A stretch of DNA of 64,000 bases from assembly GCA_030247725.1 (NCBI GenBank), contig JAOTRT010000006.1:1-64000 (forward strand). Direction: 5' to 3'. Position 1 is the stretch's first letter. Every line of letters begins with the position of its first letter. The translations under genes were made by a program, and so were the position numbers. This document shows, in pieces, positions 52,049 to 62,400 of this stretch. The notes below the pieces were generated by a model that saw only the letters and a list, made by a program, of their open reading frames with translations, had not been told where the DNA came from and did not search any database. This DNA is from Candidatus Nitricoxidireducens bremensis (GTDB lineage: Bacteria; Pseudomonadota; Gammaproteobacteria; Burkholderiales; Rhodocyclaceae).

Positions 52049-53332
52049 TCAGGCCTTCAGGGTCGCCGCCAGACCTCGGTTCAGGTCCTCGACGAGGTCG
52101 TCCGCGTCTTCCAGTCCGACCGACAGACGGATGGTGCCCGGGTGGATGCCGGCCGCCGCCAGGGCCTCGTCCGACATGCGGAAGTGGGTGGTGGACGCCG
52201 GATGGATGACGAGGGACTTGGCGTCGCCGACATTGGCCAGGTGGGAGAAGACCCGCAGGCTCTCGATGAACTTGCGCCCCGCCGGTCGGCCCCCCTTGAG
52301 GGTGAAGCTGAACACCGAGCCGCAGCCTTTCGGCAGCAGCTTCTGCGCCAGCGCGTGGTCCGGGTGGTTCTCCAGTTCCGGGTAGCCGACGGCCTCGACG
52401 GCGTCGTGGCCGGCCAGGTGGGCCACCAGGCGGCGGGTGTTGGCGATGTGGCGCTCCATGCGCAGGGGCAGGGTTTCCACGCCCTGCAGCAGCTGGAAGG
52501 CCGTCAGCGGGCTCATGCAGGCGCCGAAATCCCGCAGGCCCTCGCGGCGGGCCCGCAACAGGAATGCGGCGACGGTGGATTCCTCGCTGAAGTCCATGCC
52601 GTGGAAGCCCGCGTAGGGCTCCGTCAGGGTCGGGAATTTGCCCGACTTCTCCCAATCGAAGGCGCCGGAATCCACCAGCACGCCGCCGATGGCGACGCCG
52701 TGGCCGCCGAGGAACTTGGTGGCCGAGTGGAACACCAGGTCGGCGCCGTGATCGAAGGGCCGCATCAGCCAGGGCGTCGTGAAAGTGGCGTCCACCAGCA
52801 GGGGCAGGCCGTGGTCGTGGGCGAGGGCGGCGACCCTCGGCACGTCCAGCACGTCCAGGCCGGGGTTGCCGAGGGTCTCGCCGAACAGCAGCCGGGTCTC
52901 CGGCCGGATGGCGGCGCGCCAGGCGTCGATGTCGCGCGGATCGACGAAGGTGGTCGTGATGCCGAAGCGGGGCAGGGTGTAGTCGAGCAGGTTGTGGCTG
53001 CCGCCGTAGAGGGAGCGGCTGGCGACGATGTGGCTGCCGGCGCCCATCAGGGTGGCGATGGCGAGATGCAGGGCGGCCTGGCCCGAGGCGACGGCGATGG
53101 CGCCGACGCCACCCTCCAGGGCGGCGATGCGCTCCTCCAGCACCGCGTTGGTGGGGTTGGAAATGCGCGAATAGACGTGGCCCGCCCGCTCCATGTTGAA
53201 GAGGGCGGCGGCGTGGTCGGTATCCTTGAAGACGAAGGAGGTCGTCAGGTAGATCGGCTGGGCGCGGGCGCCGAACTGGGCGTCGGGCGCCTGGCCCGCA
53301 TGCAGGCTCAGGGTGTCGAACTTGTAGGTCAT
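52049..53332 (-). CDS. metY: O-acetylhomoserine sulfhydrylase (MetY-type)
   Basis: 427 residues. The Cys/Met-metabolism PLP enzyme family is clear: LSLHAGQAPDAQFGARAQPIYLTTSFVF, YSRISNPTNAVLEERIAALEGG, and the PLP lysine in FHSATKFLGGHG. Length about 430 and the opening match O-acetylhomoserine (thiol) lyase, which makes homocysteine from O-acetylhomoserine and sulfide. A DUF465 gene lies 10 bp upstream on the same strand and may be co-transcribed. No regulatory leader is visible. Confidence 0.93.
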   Translation of the reverse strand: MTYKFDTLSLHAGQAPDAQFGARAQPIYLTTSFVFKDTDHAAALFNMERAGHVYSRISNPTNAVLEERIAALEGGVGAIAVASGQAALHLAIATLMGAGSHIVASRSLYGGSHNLLDYTLPRFGITTTFVDPRDIDAWRAAIRPETRLLFGETLGNPGLDVLDVPRVAALAHDHGLPLLVDATFTTPWLMRPFDHGADLVFHSATKFLGGHGVAIGGVLVDSGAFDWEKSGKFPTLTEPYAGFHGMDFSEESTVAAFLLRARREGLRDFGACMSPLTAFQLLQGVETLPLRMERHIANTRRLVAHLAGHDAVEAVGYPELENHPDHALAQKLLPKGCGSVFSFTLKGGRPAGRKFIESLRVFSHLANVGDAKSLVIHPASTTHFRMSDEALAAAGIHPGTIRLSVGLEDADDLVEDLNRGLAATLKA

Positions 53333-53342
53333 GGGGGCGGCT

Positions 53343-53552
53343 TCAGGCGGGTTCGTCGGGTTCCAGCATGCGCTCAGTGAGGGCGATGCGGTCCTTGAGC
53401 TGGAGCTTGCGCTTCTTCAGGCGACGCAGCACCAGTTCGTCCTCCGGCGGCGCCGCATCCAGGCGGGCGATGGCCGCATCGAGATCGCGGTGCTCCTGCC
53501 GGAGTTCCTCCAGCCGGGAGCGCAGTACTTCGGGGTCGTCGACGGGTTCCAT
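53343..53552 (-). CDS. DUF465 (YdcH-like) small coiled-coil protein
   Basis: 69 residues. The sequence is a Leu/Glu/Arg-rich helical hairpin: LRSRLEELRQEHRDLDAAIARLD, then ELVLRRLKKRKLQLKDRI. This matches the DUF465/YdcH family, whose function is unknown. It precedes metY by 10 bp. It is divergent from the small plus-strand gene at 53645. Confidence 0.8.
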   Translation of the reverse strand: MEPVDDPEVLRSRLEELRQEHRDLDAAIARLDAAPPEDELVLRRLKKRKLQLKDRIALTERMLEPDEPA

Positions 53553-53644
53553 GGCGCTATGTTAGGCGGGTTGGCGGGGCCTTGGCAACGGCCTCTTGAA
53601 ATCCGGCGCGGCGGCGCCAGATAGACAGCAAAGGAGACCTCGCC

Positions 53645-53878
53645 ATGCAAGTCGTCTTCAACCATCCGCTGATGTACGTCATCGACTATCCCGCCGAGAA
53701 CGCGGTCGAGATGCTGGACAAGCGCATCGGCCGGGTCGGTTTCTTCCGCGGTTCCGCCGCGGAGAGCTTCCGCTCGGATTTCGACGCCTTCCTCGCCGAG
53801 GAACGGGACGAGGAACAGCTTGAAGATTTCATCGATGCCCACAGCGCCCAGGTGACACAGTCGATACGAAGCCATTGA
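53645..53878 (+). CDS. Small conserved protein, probably DUF3567 family
   Basis: 77 residues: MQVVFNHPLMYVIDYPAENAVEMLDKRIGRVGF... ending LEDFIDAHSAQVTQSIRSH. The pattern (a YVIDYP strand, EMLDKR, a short FRSDFDAFL helix, a final DFID helix and a terminal His) fits DUF3567, a small betaproteobacterial family without known function. GGAGA lies upstream. It is followed 48 bp later by the kinase-HDOD gene. Confidence 0.65.
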   Translation: MQVVFNHPLMYVIDYPAENAVEMLDKRIGRVGFFRGSAAESFRSDFDAFLAEERDEEQLEDFIDAHSAQVTQSIRSH

Positions 53879-53926
53879 GGCATCGAAGTCCCCCAAATTG
53901 GGGGATGGGGCAGGTACAATGAAAAC

Positions 53927-56323
53927 ATGCCCCAGACCATAGGCCGTTTCGAGATCCGCCGCGAGCTAGGCCGCGGAGCGCAAAGTGTCGTGTACCTCGC
54001 GTGGGACCCGCAACTCCAACGCGATGTAGCCATCAAGACCATGCACTTCGGCAGCGCAGACGCGGAATTGAATGCCGCGCTGCTGGCAGAGGCCCGTACG
54101 GTCAGCAATCTGCGCCATCCCAATGTGGTGCCCATCTTCGATGCCGGCGAGGCCGACGGCGATCCCTATCTGGTGTTCGAGTACGTCGAGGGCCGCAACC
54201 TCGCCGAGGCCCTCAAGGCCGACGGCAAGTTTCCGCCGGCCAAGGCTGCCGACCTCATGCGCCAGGTGGCCGACGCCCTGGCCCAGGCCCACGCGCTGGG
54301 CATCGTGCACCGGGACCTGAAGCCCTCCAACATCCTGCTCGACGCCCGCGGTACGCCGCGGGTCATGGACTTCGGCATCGCCTCCCGCGTCACCGGCGAT
54401 GCCACGGCCACCGAGAAGGGGCTTTCCGGCACGCCGTCCTACATGGCGCCCGAGTACATCACCCAGCAGAAGGTCAGCCACAAGGTGGATGTCTTCGCCG
54501 CCGGCCTGATCCTGCTGGAGATGCTCACCGGCGCCAAGCCGGTCCAGGGCACCCGCGTCGAGCAGGTGCTGTTCCGGCTCGCCACCGAACAGATCCAGAT
54601 TCCCAAGGATGCCGGCATCGACGAGCGTCTCGCCGACATCATCCTCAAGTGCGCCGCCCTGGACCCGGAGGCCCGCTATCCCTCGGCCGCCCAGTTGAAG
54701 ACGGTACTCGACGCCTACCTCGGTGCGGGTCCCGGCGCCGCCGCCAATTCCGAGGAGAACAAGAAGGCGACGCTGGAGTTCCTGCTGCGGCGCATGCGCC
54801 ACAAGAGCGACTTTCCGGCCCTGTCGGACTCCGTCTCCGCCATCAACAAGCTCACCGTGTCCGAGAAGGAGAGCATCAACAAGCTCTCCAACACCATCCT
54901 CAAGGACTATGCGCTGACCAACAAGATTCTGCGTCTGGTGAACTCGGCTTTCTATCGCCAGGCCGGCGGCGGCAACATCAGCACCGTGTCGCGGGCGGTG
55001 ATCGTGCTCGGCTTCGACGCCGTGCGCAACATCGCCATCACCGTGCTGCTGTTCGAACACCTGCAGGACAAGGGCAATGCCCGCGAGCTCAAGGAAGCCT
55101 TCCTGCGCTCGAATCTGGCCGGCTTGCTGGCGCGGGACACCAGCAAGAACCTGATGCCGCGGGAGACGGAGGAGGCCTTCATCTGCTCCCTGTTCCACGG
55201 CCTTGGCCAGCTGCTGGCCCAGTACTATTTCCCTGAGGAAGTGGAAGCCATCCGCAACCTCATGCAGACCAAGAAGATTTCCCAGCGGGCGGCCTCGGCC
55301 CAGGTGCTCGGCCTGTCCTTCGAGGACCTGGGCATCGGCATCGCCAAGAACTGGGGTTTCCCGCCCTCCATCATCGGCAGCATGCAGCAGCTCGCCGACG
55401 GCCCGGTGCGCAAGCCCGTCACCCGCGAGGACATGCTGCGCGTCGTCGCCGGCTTCTCCAACGAAGTTTGCGACGTGCTTTCCTCCTGCGCTCCCGAGGA
55501 CCGCAGCAAGATGTTGCGTGCCGTCACCGACCGTTTCGCGGCCAGCATGCAGGTCTCCGACAAGCAGTTGCAGAACGCCGTCGAGCTGGCCTTCGGCGAA
55601 CTGCGCGACCTGGCCTCGATCCTGCGCGTCAATCTCAAGCAGAGTCCCTTCGCGCGCCAGATCCAGGCCTACACGGGGGCGGTGGAGGCCCACGAGCCCG
55701 CAGAGGGCAGCGAAGTGGATACGACGCTGGCCAGCACCGTACTCAGCACCCAGCCGGTCTATGGCGACGAGGCGGGCGCCGCCGGTACCTCCGGCGAGAA
55801 CACCTCGGACGAGATCCAGTCCATTCTCACGGCGGGCATCCAGGACATCAGCAACTCCCTGGTGGAGGATTTCGCCCTCAACGACATCCTGCGCATCATC
55901 CTGGAGACCATGTACCGGGCCATGGGCTTCAAGCGCGTGCTGCTGGCCCTCAAGGACGTCAAGACCGGCATGATGACCGGCCGCTTCGGCTTCGGCCCCG
56001 ACACCGCCGATCTGGCCAAGCAGTTCCGTTTCCCGCTGGCCTACGAGGCCGATGTGTTCCACCTGGCGACCCACAAGGCGGTGGACATCATCATCACCGA
56101 CATCGACGATCCCAAGATCGCCGACCGGGTACCCAAGTGGTACCGGGAGAAGATCACGGCGAAGACCTTCGTGCTCTTCCCCCTTACCATCAAGGGCAAT
56201 CCCATCGCCCTGATCTACTGCGACAAGGACAAGATCGGTTCCATCGTGATTCCCGAGAAGGAACTCACCCTGCTCAAGACCCTGCGCAACCAGGCCATGC
56301 TGGCCATCAAGCAGGCCGCCTGA
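53927..56323 (+). CDS. Ser/Thr protein kinase fused to HDOD and GAF domains
   Basis: 798 residues. Eukaryotic-like kinase domain (about 1-270) with glycine loop LGRGAQSVVYLA, K37, HRDLKPSN (128-135) and DFG (148-150), all intact. Then an HDOD domain (about 290-480: DYALTNKILRLVNSAFYRQ...FICSLFHGLGQLLAQYYF) and a C-terminal GAF-like domain (about 640-795). No membrane segment. HDOD proteins are signalling or degenerate phosphodiesterase modules. The fusion is rare but has parallels in betaproteobacteria. It stands alone, convergent with a GGDEF gene. Confidence 0.9.
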   Translation: MPQTIGRFEIRRELGRGAQSVVYLAWDPQLQRDVAIKTMHFGSADAELNAALLAEARTVSNLRHPNVVPIFDAGEADGDPYLVFEYVEGRNLAEALKADGKFPPAKAADLMRQVADALAQAHALGIVHRDLKPSNILLDARGTPRVMDFGIASRVTGDATATEKGLSGTPSYMAPEYITQQKVSHKVDVFAAGLILLEMLTGAKPVQGTRVEQVLFRLATEQIQIPKDAGIDERLADIILKCAALDPEARYPSAAQLKTVLDAYLGAGPGAAANSEENKKATLEFLLRRMRHKSDFPALSDSVSAINKLTVSEKESINKLSNTILKDYALTNKILRLVNSAFYRQAGGGNISTVSRAVIVLGFDAVRNIAITVLLFEHLQDKGNARELKEAFLRSNLAGLLARDTSKNLMPRETEEAFICSLFHGLGQLLAQYYFPEEVEAIRNLMQTKKISQRAASAQVLGLSFEDLGIGIAKNWGFPPSIIGSMQQLADGPVRKPVTREDMLRVVAGFSNEVCDVLSSCAPEDRSKMLRAVTDRFAASMQVSDKQLQNAVELAFGELRDLASILRVNLKQSPFARQIQAYTGAVEAHEPAEGSEVDTTLASTVLSTQPVYGDEAGAAGTSGENTSDEIQSILTAGIQDISNSLVEDFALNDILRIILETMYRAMGFKRVLLALKDVKTGMMTGRFGFGPDTADLAKQFRFPLAYEADVFHLATHKAVDIIITDIDDPKIADRVPKWYREKITAKTFVLFPLTIKGNPIALIYCDKDKIGSIVIPEKELTLLKTLRNQAMLAIKQAA

Positions 56324-56333
56324 GGCCGGGACC

Positions 56334-57503
56334 TTACCCGGCGGGAGTTTCCGCCGCCGACGCCCGGATGACGGTGCCGCCACCCAGCACGCAGCAGGCC
56401 TTGCCGGCCTTCTTGGCTGCATACATCCGTTCGTCGGCGAGCTTCACGAGCTGGGACCAGTCGCCGGCCTGGTCGCCGATGCGCTCGGCGACGCCGATGC
56501 TGGCGGTGAGCGTGCCGCCGTCGGGACGGGCGCCGAACCATTGTTCGACGATGCGCCCGCAGACAATGCGCACGCCGTCCATGCCGGTGTTGGGCAGCAG
56601 CAGCACGAATTCCTCGCCGCCCCAGCGGATCACCGCATCCGCCAGGCGCAGCAACTGCGTCAGGGCGGCTGCCGCTTCGCGCAGGGCCTGGTCGCCGGCC
56701 TCGTGGCCGCAGCTGTCGTTGATGCTCTTGAAGTTGTCCACGTCGATGAAGGCGATGGCCAGCGGCGCGTTCTGTTCGCAGGCGAGGCGGAAATGGAGAT
56801 CGACCACCTCGACGCCGCTGCGGCGCGTCAGGGCGCCGGTGAGGGGGTCGCGGCTGGCGCGGTGGAGCAGAGCCATCATGTAGTGGAGCTGGATGGCGCA
56901 GGCCAGCAGATAGACGCCCAGCGCCAGGCCCAGCACCCAGAGCGTCGAGAACAGCCGCACCAGGTCCAGGCCGGCGGCGGCGAGCTGCACGGCGGTGGCC
57001 ACGGCCAGGATGGGCAGCGCGAACAGGAGGCCCTCCGCCGCCACCAGGGGAAAGATCGCCAGGCCCGCCAGCACGATGAAGGGCAGGGCCTCGTAGAGAC
57101 TGGCGTTGATGGCCGCCAGACCGCTCAGCGGCATGCCGGCAAGGGCCCACTGGGCCACGCAGAAAAGCGTCAGCGGTATCGCCAGCGTCGCCGCCAGCAG
57201 CCCGAGGACGCGGCTGCGCGAGCGTTCCCGCTCCTTCATCAGCGCCAGGCCGAGAAAGGCCGCCACCGCCGCCAGGCGGCACAAGGCGAGGGGAATCCAT
57301 TGGGCGCGGGGCAGCGTCGCCATGTCGAGGGGAATCCAGAGCAGGGTCAGGACCGAGAAGGTCAGCGCCACGAGGCGGATGCGCGACACGACGGCTTCGA
57401 GGCGGTGGCGCGTCAGGTAGGGGGCGTGCCCCCGTGCGCTCAGCAGGTCGGCCAGGCGGCCCGCCTGGAGACGGGCGATCATCGTCTGGAGCAGGACAGG
57501 CAT
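56334..57503 (-). CDS. Membrane diguanylate cyclase (GGDEF)
   Basis: 389 residues from the ATG at 57503, with a perfect AAAGGAGGA upstream. Five to six membrane helices (about 40-205) precede a GGDEF domain (about 215-375) with RDPLTGALTRR and an active-site motif GGEEF in IRWGGEEFVLLLP. The frame is open upstream to 58517, but that part is a shadow of the MFS gene. It should synthesise c-di-GMP. An inhibitory RxxD site is not evident. The input signal is unknown. Confidence 0.92.
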   Translation of the reverse strand: MPVLLQTMIARLQAGRLADLLSARGHAPYLTRHRLEAVVSRIRLVALTFSVLTLLWIPLDMATLPRAQWIPLALCRLAAVAAFLGLALMKERERSRSRVLGLLAATLAIPLTLFCVAQWALAGMPLSGLAAINASLYEALPFIVLAGLAIFPLVAAEGLLFALPILAVATAVQLAAAGLDLVRLFSTLWVLGLALGVYLLACAIQLHYMMALLHRASRDPLTGALTRRSGVEVVDLHFRLACEQNAPLAIAFIDVDNFKSINDSCGHEAGDQALREAAAALTQLLRLADAVIRWGGEEFVLLLPNTGMDGVRIVCGRIVEQWFGARPDGGTLTASIGVAERIGDQAGDWSQLVKLADERMYAAKKAGKACCVLGGGTVIRASAAETPAG

Positions 57504-57580
57504 CTGGGTCCTCCTTTGGTGATAGACCCAGCTTTTACTCCAAAGGCGGGCGGTACGCAAACCCGCCGCCGTCAAGCGGT

Positions 57581-58792
57581 TCAGGCCGGCGCGGCCTGCA
57601 GGCGCGCCAGGGGCCTGTCGTTGATGACGATGTTCAAGCCCATGGCCACCACGCCGAGGGCGATGGAAATGGTCCAGACGAGATCGTAGGAGCCGGTGCG
57701 GTCGAACAGCCAGCCGCCCATCCAGGCGCCGAGGAAGCTGCCGATCTGGTGGCTGAAGAAGACGAAGCCCCCCAGCATCGACAGGTACTGGACGCCGAAC
57801 ACCTGGGCGACGATGCCGTTGGTCAGGGGCACCGTGGCGAGCCAGAGGGTGCCGATGGCGGCGGCGAACAGGTAGGCCGACCAGGGCGTCAACGGCGCCG
57901 CCAGGAAGGCGATGATGATGACGCTGCGGGTGACGTAGATGAAGGCGAGCAGGTGCTTCTTGCTGCGCCGCTGGCCGAGCCAGCCGGCGCCGTAGGTGCC
58001 GATGATGTTGAAGAAGCCGATCAGCGCCAGGCACACCACGCCCACGTTGCCCGGCAGGCCGTGGTCGGCCAGGTAGGCGGGCAGATGCACGCCGATGAAC
58101 ACCACCTGGAAGCCGCAGACGAAATAGCCGAAGGTGAGCAGCCAGAAGCCCCTGTGGCCGGCCGCTTCGCCGATGGCCTCGCGCACCGGCTGGCGCTTGT
58201 GGTGGGCGTCGCCGCGATCGGGCTCCGCCAGCACCGCCGACAGGGGCGCCATCAGGGCCGCCACCGCGGCCAGCACCAGCAGGGCATTGAGCCAGCCCGT
58301 GCCGGTGATGAGGGCCTGGGTCGCCGGCAGCATGGCGAACTGGCCGAAGGAGCCCGCCGCCCCGGCGATGCCCAGGGCCATGCTGCGTTTCTCGGGCGGG
58401 TAGATGCGGCCGAGGACGCCATAGACGATGCTGAAGGTGGTGCCCGACAGACCGAGGCCGATCAGCACGCCCGAGGAAAGGGCCAACTCGGCGCCGGTGG
58501 CGGCATAGGCCATCCATACGAGACCGATGACGTAGAGCACGCTACCCGTGAGCAGCACGCGGCCGGCGCCGTAACGGTCGGCGATGAGTCCGGCGAAGGG
58601 CGTGGCGACGCCCCAGACGAGGTTCTGCAGGGCCAGGGCGAAGGCGAAGGTCTCGCGCCCCCAGCCGTGGTCGGCCGACATGGGCTGCAGGAAGAGGCCA
58701 AAGCCGTGGCGGGCGCCCATGGCCAGGGTCATGATGAGGCCGCCGCATAGCAGCACCAGGCCGGGGGTTCGCCAGTTCTTGTTGTTGTGCAT
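57581..58792 (-). CDS. MFS transporter, OFA-like (oxalate/formate antiporter type)
   Basis: 403 residues from the ATG at 58792. Twelve membrane helices. The start (GLIMTLAMGARHGFGLFLQPMSADHGWGRETFAFALALQNLVWG) and the loop LIADRYGAGRVLL are typical of the OFA/monocarboxylate-type MFS group (like YhjX). Another motif is IYPPEKRSMALGIAGAAGSFG. The probable substrate is a carboxylate; this is family-level inference. It is divergent from greB with a 64-bp gap and 77 bp upstream of the diguanylate cyclase gene on the same strand. Confidence 0.85.
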   Translation of the reverse strand: MHNNKNWRTPGLVLLCGGLIMTLAMGARHGFGLFLQPMSADHGWGRETFAFALALQNLVWGVATPFAGLIADRYGAGRVLLTGSVLYVIGLVWMAYAATGAELALSSGVLIGLGLSGTTFSIVYGVLGRIYPPEKRSMALGIAGAAGSFGQFAMLPATQALITGTGWLNALLVLAAVAALMAPLSAVLAEPDRGDAHHKRQPVREAIGEAAGHRGFWLLTFGYFVCGFQVVFIGVHLPAYLADHGLPGNVGVVCLALIGFFNIIGTYGAGWLGQRRSKKHLLAFIYVTRSVIIIAFLAAPLTPWSAYLFAAAIGTLWLATVPLTNGIVAQVFGVQYLSMLGGFVFFSHQIGSFLGAWMGGWLFDRTGSYDLVWTISIALGVVAMGLNIVINDRPLARLQAAPA

Positions 58793-58856
58793 CGCGGGTC
58801 TCGCTCGGGGTCGTCCGCGCATCATACAATGGCGACCCCGCAGGAAATCCCATGAG

Positions 58857-59411
58857 ATGAACAAGGCATTCGTCAAGGAAAGCGACGACGACGAGGACGA
58901 CGCCGTCGCAGAACCGGCCCTGCCGCCGGGCACCCGCAACTACATGACCGTCGCCGGCCACGCCCGCATGCGCGAGGAATTCGAACGCCTCGTCAAGGTG
59001 GAGCGGCCGGAGCTCGTGCAGGTGGTCTCCTGGGCTGCCGGCAACGGCGACCGCTCGGAGAACGGCGACTACATCTACGGCAAGAAGCGCCTGCGCGAGA
59101 TCGACCGCCGCCTTCGCTATCTGACCAAGCGCCTCGACAACGCCGTCGTGGTGGACCCGGCGGCCCAGGGGGACAACGACCAGGTATTCTTCGGCGCCAC
59201 CGTCACCGTCTGCTTCCTCGGCGACTCCCAGGGCGCCGAGTCCACCTACCAGATTGTCGGCATCGACGAGGCTGATGCGGGCCAGGGCCGCATCAGCTGG
59301 ATTTCGCCCCTCGCCCGCGCCCTCATGAAGGCCCGCGAAGGCGATACGGTGCGCTTCCAGAGCCCGGTGGGCGTGCGCGAGGTGGAGATCGTCGAGGTCC
59401 GCTACGAGTAG
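58857..59411 (+). CDS. greB: Transcript cleavage factor GreB
   Basis: 184 residues from the ATG at 58857 (AGGAAA upstream). An acidic N-terminal extension (KESDDDEDDAVAEP) precedes the GreA/GreB coiled coil (MTVAGHARMREEFERLVKVERPELVQVVSWAAGNGDRSENGDYIYGKKRLREIDRRL) with the acidic tip residues DRSENGDY. The C-terminal FKBP-like domain follows (QVFFGATVTVCFLGD...). The YGKKR motif after the tip points to GreB rather than GreA. It rescues stalled RNA polymerase. Confidence 0.93.
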   Translation: MNKAFVKESDDDEDDAVAEPALPPGTRNYMTVAGHARMREEFERLVKVERPELVQVVSWAAGNGDRSENGDYIYGKKRLREIDRRLRYLTKRLDNAVVVDPAAQGDNDQVFFGATVTVCFLGDSQGAESTYQIVGIDEADAGQGRISWISPLARALMKAREGDTVRFQSPVGVREVEIVEVRYE

Positions 59412-59466
59412 GGCGGGGTACGGTCGGTCTTATACTGGCTGGTCGGAAAGGTGAGCTGCTCCCTTG

Positions 59467-62400
59467 CTACCGCACTTGGTCATTCACTATGGCCAAATCT
59501 CCGACGGCCCCTAAAAAGGCTGCAAGCTCGTGTTCCGAAATGCCGACGGCGGTCTTGGGGTCAAGTGCATCGGCGATGGCATCGGCGACGGTCGCGTCGT
59601 CACCTTCCTTGCCAAATAGCGCATCCAGAGGAAGTAGCATGTAGTGCGCTATCTCTCCATCCGAAACTAGCGACCGCGGCCGTGCTAGATACAACGCGGT
59701 GAGCGCGACAATCGTGTCCTCGGACGTTTCACTTACTTCCTGTGTTGTTGCCAATCGCCGGAGCTTTTTGCCGACCCAGGTCTTTACCGGCGTCGGCCAG
59801 GCATACTTCTCCGCGTTGATGCGTAAGGTCAGGTAGCGGCTTAGGTTCAGGTAACGCTTGGCCTCGCGTGGATTGCGCATGTCTGGGCGCGCGGTTGCCA
59901 CACGTTGCCACTTCTTCAAGGCTTCCCGGTAGTCGTTGGATTCCTCGATGCGATAGGTGTCCTTCGAGCGCCAGAGGAAGAAGAGACCGATGATCACGAC
60001 GAGCGCGAGGCCGACGTTGTAGGGCCAATCAGGTTGTGGCTCGGGCTGGAGGATCACCGGACCGTCCTTCTCCGCATTCGGAGGGGCGTCCGCACGAACC
60101 AGCGGCGCCGTCGCTGAGGTGGCAACCGCTTTGCCGGGCTTTGTGGTCGGCCCTTTTAGTTTCGACCATCTCTGGTCGGTTTTGCGAGTCTCCTCGGCCT
60201 GATCCAGCAGTACGATGGTGGCGCCGAGTTTCTCCGTAAATGGCTGATTACGTCCGTTAGCGGCATGGGGGCGCAACTCGTCGAGGCCGTATGCGATCTG
60301 CTTCTGCAAATTCTGTATTTGTGCCAGGCGTGCCTTGGCGTGTGCGCCGTCGAGGGTGGTATCCGTCGCGCGCGAAGTCTTGTCATTCTCGGAGAAGCTG
60401 AGCCAGGCGCTGTATACGGCAATGTCGTCGGCGCGACGCTGAGTGTCCTTGAGTTGCTGTTGCAAGGTTTCGATGCGCAGTTTGAATTCGGTCTGTTTGA
60501 TGTCGTTCCATAGCTTGATCTGGGAAATGCTCCAAACAATGAGCCAGATCAGGCAGCAGAACCCGACGGCGGCGAAGGCTAAGCGTGTGAAGCGCATCCA
60601 CTGGCCCCAGGTTATGTTCCAGCCTGCCGTCTCGATATCCGATTGGGTGAGCAGCTTCGCGAATCCCTCCTTGGAGGGGCGTGGAACGGGAATCTCGATC
60701 TGGATCAGCTTGCGCAGGTAGTCGCGGGCATAGTCCTTGCGATCCTGTATGGCCTTGCGTTCCTTGTCGTTGGTCTCTGACTCCCGATGGTTCGCCAGAG
60801 AGGCGAATGCCGCATGGGTGACGGCGATATCCTTGAACGCTTCGCCCAATTGCGCTTCGACAATTTCCTTGGCGATGCCCAGCACGACAAAGCACTTGCC
60901 GGCGTCGGCCAGGTAATTCACGGCTTCGAGCATTTCCGCACACTTCTTGGCTTCGCAGCGGTCCAGGTCGTCGATGAAGATCGTTAGCGTGTAAGGCTGC
61001 GTTGCCTCGCAGAACTCGTGGAAATGCTGGCGGAAGCGTTGGCGGAAGCCAGTTTGCTCTTCCGCCTGTTTCAGGTTGAATTTGTTGCCGATGCTGGCGA
61101 GGAGGGTCGACGGACTAGCAGGGAACGGACGGAGGAAATGAAACACCAGCAGCCACAGAGAGACCGCAACGTAGATGAACAGTACCGCGGGCCATGCGGC
61201 AAGTGGTTGTTGGACGAAGGCGCCCAGAATTTTGGTGGCGACGAGGCCGAAATTGCCTGCCACCAGGGCATCGGCTCCGGGGGCCGCCATCAGCATGGAA
61301 ACAATCCAGTCGACTGTCGCAGCCCAGAGTTTTACGGACGGATGAGGGTGTCCCGCCTCGAATGGAGTAAAGGCGGCAAAAACGGTGCCGACGAGCCAAA
61401 GGAGCAACGCGAGGAACATGACTAGCGGCCCAAGCCCAAGCCAAGGCTTGGCGACGAAGCGTCTCAGCAATAATTCAAACCGAACGTTGAAGCCATGGGC
61501 ACTCCACCACGGCGGCATGGCTTGGCGGGCTATCGTCTCCAGTAGTGGCGCGAGCAATACCGGCTCCTGCTGGTGGTGCCAGGCGTTGAACCAGACAGTG
61601 GGCACCCCCTGGTCTTGCAGACGGGTATGCAGCATTTGCATCATTGAACTCTTGCCACGTCCCCACTGAGCGGTGACGGCGAAGGTAACCGGCGGTCGCG
61701 TTTTCTCGTGCCGCATGAAGGCCACGAGCGCATCAACGACGGGAGTGAAGCCGAGCCGGTCCCGTTCCACATCCGTGATCGGGTTGTCATCTACTGCGGC
61801 GCCGAGAATGCGATTCTTGAGTTCCTGGATCGCCGGGTTCTTGAGGCGCCCGAACATCAGCCCGATAGACGCAAGTAGCATGAGTACGCATGAGAGCACA
61901 AACCAAGGCGCGGGATAGCGGCGATACTGGCCTTGGACTAGCCAGGTTTGCCCGCTGTCGTGCGTGGATAGGATGGTGCCGTCGTCGCCCACTGCCCAGC
62001 CGCGCAGGCCATCGGCGAGGAGGGCGATAGAGGTCAGCGGAGACTTGATGCCCGAAGCCTGGGTCTGCCAGGTTTGCCCGCCGTCGCGTGTGGCGAGGAT
62101 GGTGCTGTTTTCGCCCACTGCCCAGCCGCGCAGGCCATCGGCGAGGAAGGCGATGGAGAAGAGCCATGACTTGACGCCCGAAGCCTGGGCTTGCCAAGTT
62201 TGCCCACCATCGCGTGTGGTGAGGATGGTGCCATTATTGCCCGCTACCCAGCCGCGCAGGCCACTGGCAAGGAAGGTGATGGAGGTTAGCAGAGACTTGA
62301 TGCCCGAAGCCTGGGTCTGCCAGGTTTGCCCGCCATCGCGTGTGGCGAGGATGGTGCCGTCGTCGCCTACTGCCCAGCCGCGTAGGCCGTCGGCGAGGAA

